Assembly (NCBI GenBank): GCA_013288335.1
Contig: JABDCC010000004.1
Span: forward strand, 18,674 to 82,673
DNA length: 64,000 bases
Direction of reading: 5' to 3'
From: Alphaproteobacteria bacterium
Lineage (GTDB): Bacteria; Pseudomonadota; Alphaproteobacteria; Rickettsiales; JABCZZ01
The translations under genes and the position numbers were made by a program. How positions within the stretch are numbered: the first letter of the stretch is position 1; each line of letters begins with the position of its first letter. This document shows positions 60,492 through 64,000 of the stretch, piece by piece. The notes under the pieces were generated by a model. That model worked only from the letters and a program-made list of their open reading frames with translations, was not told the DNA's origin and searched no databases.

Positions 60492-61274
60492 ATGACAGAT
60501 AATCAGAGCCAAAAAGATATTTATAAAAAAGGCAAAGCTCCCCAATCTGCTTCCGGCCGCCTGCCCTATGCAACTTTAAAAAACCCTACTATCGAAGCGA
60601 TTTTGGGCAATCATTTTCGCTTCGCCAATAAAGCGCAAGCGTTAGATCGCCTGAGCAACATTCGCACCAGTTTTCAAACATTGAAATCTCCTCCTGAATC
60701 TACTCCCACTCCCGAAGAGCTCACTCTCTGGATTCGCGGATATGGCATGACGTCTGAGGCGCGTATTGCTGGCTATCTTGGCAATTTCGCCAAATTGCGT
60801 GTGGCACAGGCTGCGCTCAATAAATGGACTATTACGGCAACACTTTTGAATCTCGATAAGAAACACCATCCCGAGCGGCGCCAGATTCCTCAAAAATTCC
60901 CTAATTGGGGGCAGCCGATATTGCGTGATATTAAAAAGAATCGCCTTCATAAAAATGTGGAATCCGCGCAGCAGGAACTCGCACGCCTGCATGAAGCATT
61001 TCCTGAGGTCACTATTCCACTGACCAACAAACTCTATATTATGATTTACCGCAAACCCGCTCCCGGCGAATCACCGGTAGAAAAATGGGTGCTGGAGATT
61101 ACCGCGCAGCCCGAAGGATTCGTGATTACGGCTAAACTCAATACCCATAAACCGCCTGCACAAAAAACAGAGAATCCTGTTGAGGCGCCGCAGCCGCAAG
61201 GTAAATTCACGTCACAGGTTTTACTTGCTCAGAGCAAACGCAAACCGCGTATTAAACCTAAAAAACCTCATTAA
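60492..61274 (+). CDS. Unknown basic protein (260 aa)
   Basis: I recognise no family. From ATG 60492 (MTDNQSQKDIYKKGKAP) the protein is soluble and basic with no signal peptide. The region at residues 60-160 is helical (GYLGNFAKLRVAQAALNKW), and the last 50 residues are Pro/Lys/Gln-rich and end RKPRIKPKKPH. The frame runs upstream to 60390, but that part crosses the lipoprotein terminator, so I exclude it. A nucleic-acid-related role is possible from charge alone. Confidence 0.6.
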   Translation: MTDNQSQKDIYKKGKAPQSASGRLPYATLKNPTIEAILGNHFRFANKAQALDRLSNIRTSFQTLKSPPESTPTPEELTLWIRGYGMTSEARIAGYLGNFAKLRVAQAALNKWTITATLLNLDKKHHPERRQIPQKFPNWGQPILRDIKKNRLHKNVESAQQELARLHEAFPEVTIPLTNKLYIMIYRKPAPGESPVEKWVLEITAQPEGFVITAKLNTHKPPAQKTENPVEAPQPQGKFTSQVLLAQSKRKPRIKPKKPH

Positions 61275-61339
61275 GTTTGTTATCTTCACACTAAATTAAC
61301 CAAATCATGCTAATTTAGAGATTAAGAAAGCGAGTATGC

Positions 61340-62239
61340 ATGAAAAAGAGCCTATATTTAATAGCACTCGGATTGCTTCCCGGTAAAGTCTTTAGTCAGG
61401 CTAATCCAACGGATTTGAAGGCATCACAATCAGTATCTACAGCCACGACGATTTCCGCCGATTCCACAAAGAAAAAGAACGCACAAGGCGTGCTTAATGT
61501 GGAGTTTGATATCTGCGAAGGCAGTATCAACAAGATAAGCTATATGTTGTGCAAGAAGGCAAGCGATGCTTATATAGCAGATGAAAAGCAGGATATAGAG
61601 CCTGTGCATGTATTTTTACAAAACGAGGGTAATAGTTACACTGAATATGTGGTGGAAGGTGCAAGCATAAGCAATGGCTTCGGCCAGCATGGCGGCGGCT
61701 TGTCAAATTCTATCAGTTCTAATGTAACCATAGAGCAAATCCACGAACGTATTTTCAAATACTCGCAGGGGAAAACTGTTTATGCGCAAGGCAACAATGC
61801 CAAAGGCGAAAATATCGATGTATTTTACCATCCGGGCGCCCAAGCAGATTCAGCAATTGAAGGATTTGTAAAAACCTCAATTGCGCGCGGTGTGGTGGGC
61901 AATGTGAAAGAAGCACAATCGGTGCGCATAAAACTACTGGGCGACTCCACCATCGCGGATGTAGCGCGCGATGCATTACAGCTTTACGCTGCCACAAACA
62001 ATAACGACGATAAGTGGTTTGCCATGCTGAAGGAGCAAAATATCTTTTCAGCAAGCACTGCATTGCGCAGGAAACAAATGATTACTTTGTTTGCCGCAAA
62101 TCCAGGCGTTGGTGAGAAGATGAGAGAGGCAATGGAAAGCTATTTAAAAGGCGCTCCCAGGCCCAATACGCTCGCAGAAGAATTCCTTGCCGATATCAAA
62201 AGTGCAATAGTGGCAATCCAAAACAATAAGCAGCGTTAG
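61340..62239 (+). CDS. Unknown secreted protein (299 aa)
   Basis: A signal peptide (residues 1-19, ending KVFSQA) is followed by a Ser/Thr-rich linker and a domain of unknown family. Two cysteines (CEGSINKISYMLC, about residues 58-71) could form a disulfide. The middle is beta-rich (VHVFLQNEGNSYTEYVV) and the C-terminal third is helical. It is probably periplasmic. It precedes the deacetylase-family gene by 56 bp on the same strand. Confidence 0.65.
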   Translation: MKKSLYLIALGLLPGKVFSQANPTDLKASQSVSTATTISADSTKKKNAQGVLNVEFDICEGSINKISYMLCKKASDAYIADEKQDIEPVHVFLQNEGNSYTEYVVEGASISNGFGQHGGGLSNSISSNVTIEQIHERIFKYSQGKTVYAQGNNAKGENIDVFYHPGAQADSAIEGFVKTSIARGVVGNVKEAQSVRIKLLGDSTIADVARDALQLYAATNNNDDKWFAMLKEQNIFSASTALRRKQMITLFAANPGVGEKMREAMESYLKGAPRPNTLAEEFLADIKSAIVAIQNNKQR

Positions 62240-62295
62240 TGTTTATATGAGTGACCAGTGTTAAACTCTAGTCGAAACTTACTGAAGTCATATAC

Positions 62296-63237
62296 ATGAG
62301 TATTGCGATTTTCTTTCATCCCGATTGCCTGCAACATGATACCGGATTGGGGCATCCTGAGAGTGCGGCGCGTCTGTCTGTTATACTGGATGGATTAAAA
62401 AACTGCGGCTTTTCGCAAGAGCTTGATTTTATTCCTGCAACGCTTGGCACAAGAACTCAAGTATTATTGGCACATACGCCAGAGCATTATGATCACATCG
62501 CACAATCCATCCCTGCCGAAGGAGATTATACATATCTTGATCCAGACACCATAATGTCGCATGGAAGTTTTCAAGCAGCGCTTCGCGCAGTGGGAGCTTC
62601 CTGCGAAGCAATTGATAAAGTAGTGACGGGTAAATATGACAGCGCTTTCTGCGCTATACGCCCGCCAGGACATCATGCCACCTCCAACCGTGCTATGGGG
62701 TTTTGCCTGTTTAACAACGTAGCTATTGCCGCTCGTCATGCCATACAAATGCACAAATTAGAGCGAGTGGCGATCGTGGATCTTGATGTACATCATGGCA
62801 TTGGCACAGAGGAAATATTTAAACGCGATGCCAGAGTGCTTTATATTTCAACCCATGAGTGGCCACATTATCCAGGAACCGGAAGCGCTGCCGAAAAAGG
62901 CGTGGGAAATATAGTTAATATTCCTCTTTCGGCAGCAACTGATGGCACAGAATATCGCACTGTTTTTTCAGAGAACGTAATGTCTACACTGCGAAACTTC
63001 CAGCCACAACTTATCCTTGTCTCAGCAGGATTTGATGCGCATCGTGACGATCCTCTGGCGAGCATAAAGCTAGTCGAAGATGACTATCGCTGGATAGGAA
63101 CCCAGCTACGTAGTGTCGCCAACGAATATTGTGGTGGCAAGACGATATCTTTTCTGGAAGGCGGTTATAATCTGCGGGCACTAGCAGCCAGCGCCGTAAG
63201 CTACGTTTCCGCTTTTGCCGAAACAGAACAAACATAG
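62296..63237 (+). CDS. Histone deacetylase family protein (class II-like)
   Basis: The arginase/deacetylase fold motifs are complete: HPDCLQHDTGLGHPESAARL at the start, RPPGHHAT near 115 with the catalytic His pair, the metal ligands in VDLDVHHG near 155, and SAGFDAHRDDPL near 237 and EGGYNL near 287. Bacterial members deacetylate acetylpolyamines, acetoin-related or other small substrates. The substrate cannot be read from the sequence. The 313-residue length is usual. Confidence 0.93.
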   Translation: MSIAIFFHPDCLQHDTGLGHPESAARLSVILDGLKNCGFSQELDFIPATLGTRTQVLLAHTPEHYDHIAQSIPAEGDYTYLDPDTIMSHGSFQAALRAVGASCEAIDKVVTGKYDSAFCAIRPPGHHATSNRAMGFCLFNNVAIAARHAIQMHKLERVAIVDLDVHHGIGTEEIFKRDARVLYISTHEWPHYPGTGSAAEKGVGNIVNIPLSAATDGTEYRTVFSENVMSTLRNFQPQLILVSAGFDAHRDDPLASIKLVEDDYRWIGTQLRSVANEYCGGKTISFLEGGYNLRALAASAVSYVSAFAETEQT

Positions 63238-63251
63238 ACGCTTCTCCCACA

Positions 63252-63680
63252 TCACGCAGCTTTTTTTCCAACCGTGCATTCAAGAACTTTATGGATATCT
63301 TCCATCTGTGTATCCTTGCGCAAAATACAGCCAAACGATAATATACCACAGAGTTTGCCTGCACTATCTTTGACGAGCAAACGATTAACATGACTCTCAT
63401 GCATGGCTGTCGCTGCCTGTTCTAAGGTATCTTCCTCATTACAGAAAACAATATTGCGGGTCATGTAATCTCCTACCCTTTCCTTATTTACATCCTTACC
63501 CTGTGCCACCGCGCGTAGCACAATGTCACGATCGGTAATAATACCTTCCGGTTTGTCTTTTCCCACGGGCAATATTCCACAATCAATGGAATCCATCTGC
63601 TGGGCTGCTTCTTTCAATGTGCTATCCGGAGAAATGGACATGGGGTTCGACTTCATGATGTCTTTGACTTTGGTTTGCAT
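63252..63680 (-). CDS. Two-CBS-domain protein
   Basis: From ATG 63680, behind a perfect GGAGGAG site, the 142-residue protein is a pair of CBS domains: VKDIMKSNPMSISPDSTLKE with GIITDRDIVLRAV, and VGDYMTRNIVFCNEEDTLEQ with LCGILSFGCILR. Stand-alone CBS pairs bind adenine nucleotides and act as stress or energy sensors. A long upstream frame to 63821 is poor in coding character and lacks a ribosome site. It ends 14 bases from the convergent deacetylase gene. Confidence 0.93.
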   Translation of the reverse strand: MQTKVKDIMKSNPMSISPDSTLKEAAQQMDSIDCGILPVGKDKPEGIITDRDIVLRAVAQGKDVNKERVGDYMTRNIVFCNEEDTLEQAATAMHESHVNRLLVKDSAGKLCGILSFGCILRKDTQMEDIHKVLECTVGKKAA

Positions 63681-63869
63681 AAACTCCTCCTCACAAAATT
63701 GTATATTTAGGGCGATCCGCAAAATATAAAATGACATATTAATAAAAAAGACAAAATCGGAGGAAATAAATAAAAAACCCATTAAATAATAAGACATCAA
63801 CATTGAATCTTTATTACGCAATACGGTTAATACAACTCAAATAGAGCGCATAATTATGAAAGATTCCAA

Positions 63870-63992
63870 ATGCTCAAGAATGGTCGGAGCTTACACTCCA
63901 TTCGGATCAGCGTATTGATTTTATTACTTACGGTAATGTGTATATCCGGCATGAGCCATAACCATATCTGTGGAAGCCAGAGAATTAGTTAA
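63870..63992 (+). CDS. Possible 40-aa single-pass membrane peptide
   Basis: The frame begins MLKNGRSLHSIR (basic), has a hydrophobic core (VLILLLTVMCISG) and ends ICGSQRIS. A weak GAAAG lies seven bases upstream. It looks like a small membrane or secreted peptide, but the statistical support is low. The rest of the 320-bp gap from 63681 holds nothing else I can support. Confidence 0.25.
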   Translation: MLKNGRSLHSIRISVLILLLTVMCISGMSHNHICGSQRIS

Positions 63993-64000
63993 TACACGTA

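Noticed and set aside
63840..63960. An overlapping frame ending EWSELTLHSDQRIDFITYG in the last gap
   Set aside because: It has no start codon or ribosome site and is preceded by an in-frame stop; the 40-codon membrane ORF in another frame is only slightly better.

Overview
The window looks like a chromosome segment of an alphaproteobacterium of moderate to low GC. I base this on the split ATP synthase: an Fo-only operon atpI-atpB-atpE-atpF'-atpF with a duplicated b subunit. The 41-residue L36, the RNase HII / DciA-like / DsbA order, a Fur-family Zur with a classical Zur box, and palindromic repeats inserted inside protein genes agree with it. I cannot name the genus from sequence alone.

Layout. 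33-6576 (minus): a six-gene synthase-dependent exopolysaccharide operon with a processive GT2 synthase, a bactofilin-like protein, a periplasmic hydrolase-like protein, UDP-GlcNAc 2-epimerase, a YaiO/NfrA-type outer-membrane barrel and a membrane protein. The combination resembles the E. coli NfrA/NfrB/WecB pathway for a ManNAc glycan. 6745-9791 (minus): a zinc uptake operon zur - tiny membrane ORF - znuC - znuB - znuA under one Zur box. 9878-12884 (minus): rpmJ, a PmtA-like methyltransferase, nth, thiL and an unknown gene. 12974-15317: the Fo operon. 15383-17247: DsbA-like, DciA-like and rnhB. 17331-19408 (plus): two proteins of unknown function, one with a Tat signal and one with a damaged copy of that signal. 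19441-21925 (minus): a lytic transglycosylase and an RNA m5U methyltransferase. 22143-31040 (plus): rplL-rpoB-rpoC, unusually without rplJ next to rplL, with hairpins in both intergenic gaps and a strong terminator. 31096-34329: an SDR reductase, a Kef-type antiporter and Pcm.

Accessory region. tRNA-Cys at 34456-34530 is followed by integrase-arm-like GGGTA repeats and a 21-codon remnant of a P4-type integrase. From there to about 59.3 kb I find at least seven diverged copies of a repeat of about 80-120 bp. Most carry paired GGGTA boxes 12 bp apart and several end in a sequence like the tRNA-Cys 3' end. The copies divide the region into cargo blocks: (i) a two-gene operon of large unrecognised proteins (1117 and 640 aa); (ii) an MscS channel with an odd C-terminus; (iii) a 3279-aa autotransporter with a TIGR03032 protein; (iv) an envelope/stress block with a SYLF protein, a partial Mla lipid transporter, an immunity-like membrane protein, an AsmA-like protein, DUF4142 and DUF6496. 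The outermost copy shares 13 bp across the tRNA 3' end and its flank, as expected for a far attachment site. I regard this tRNA-anchored, multiply accreted cassette array, and the unknown two-gene operon in its first block, as the most novel content.

59.4-64 kb: a lipoprotein with an A-rich Bacteroidota-like leader and its own terminator, two unknown proteins, a histone-deacetylase-family enzyme, a CBS-domain protein and a possible small membrane ORF at the edge.
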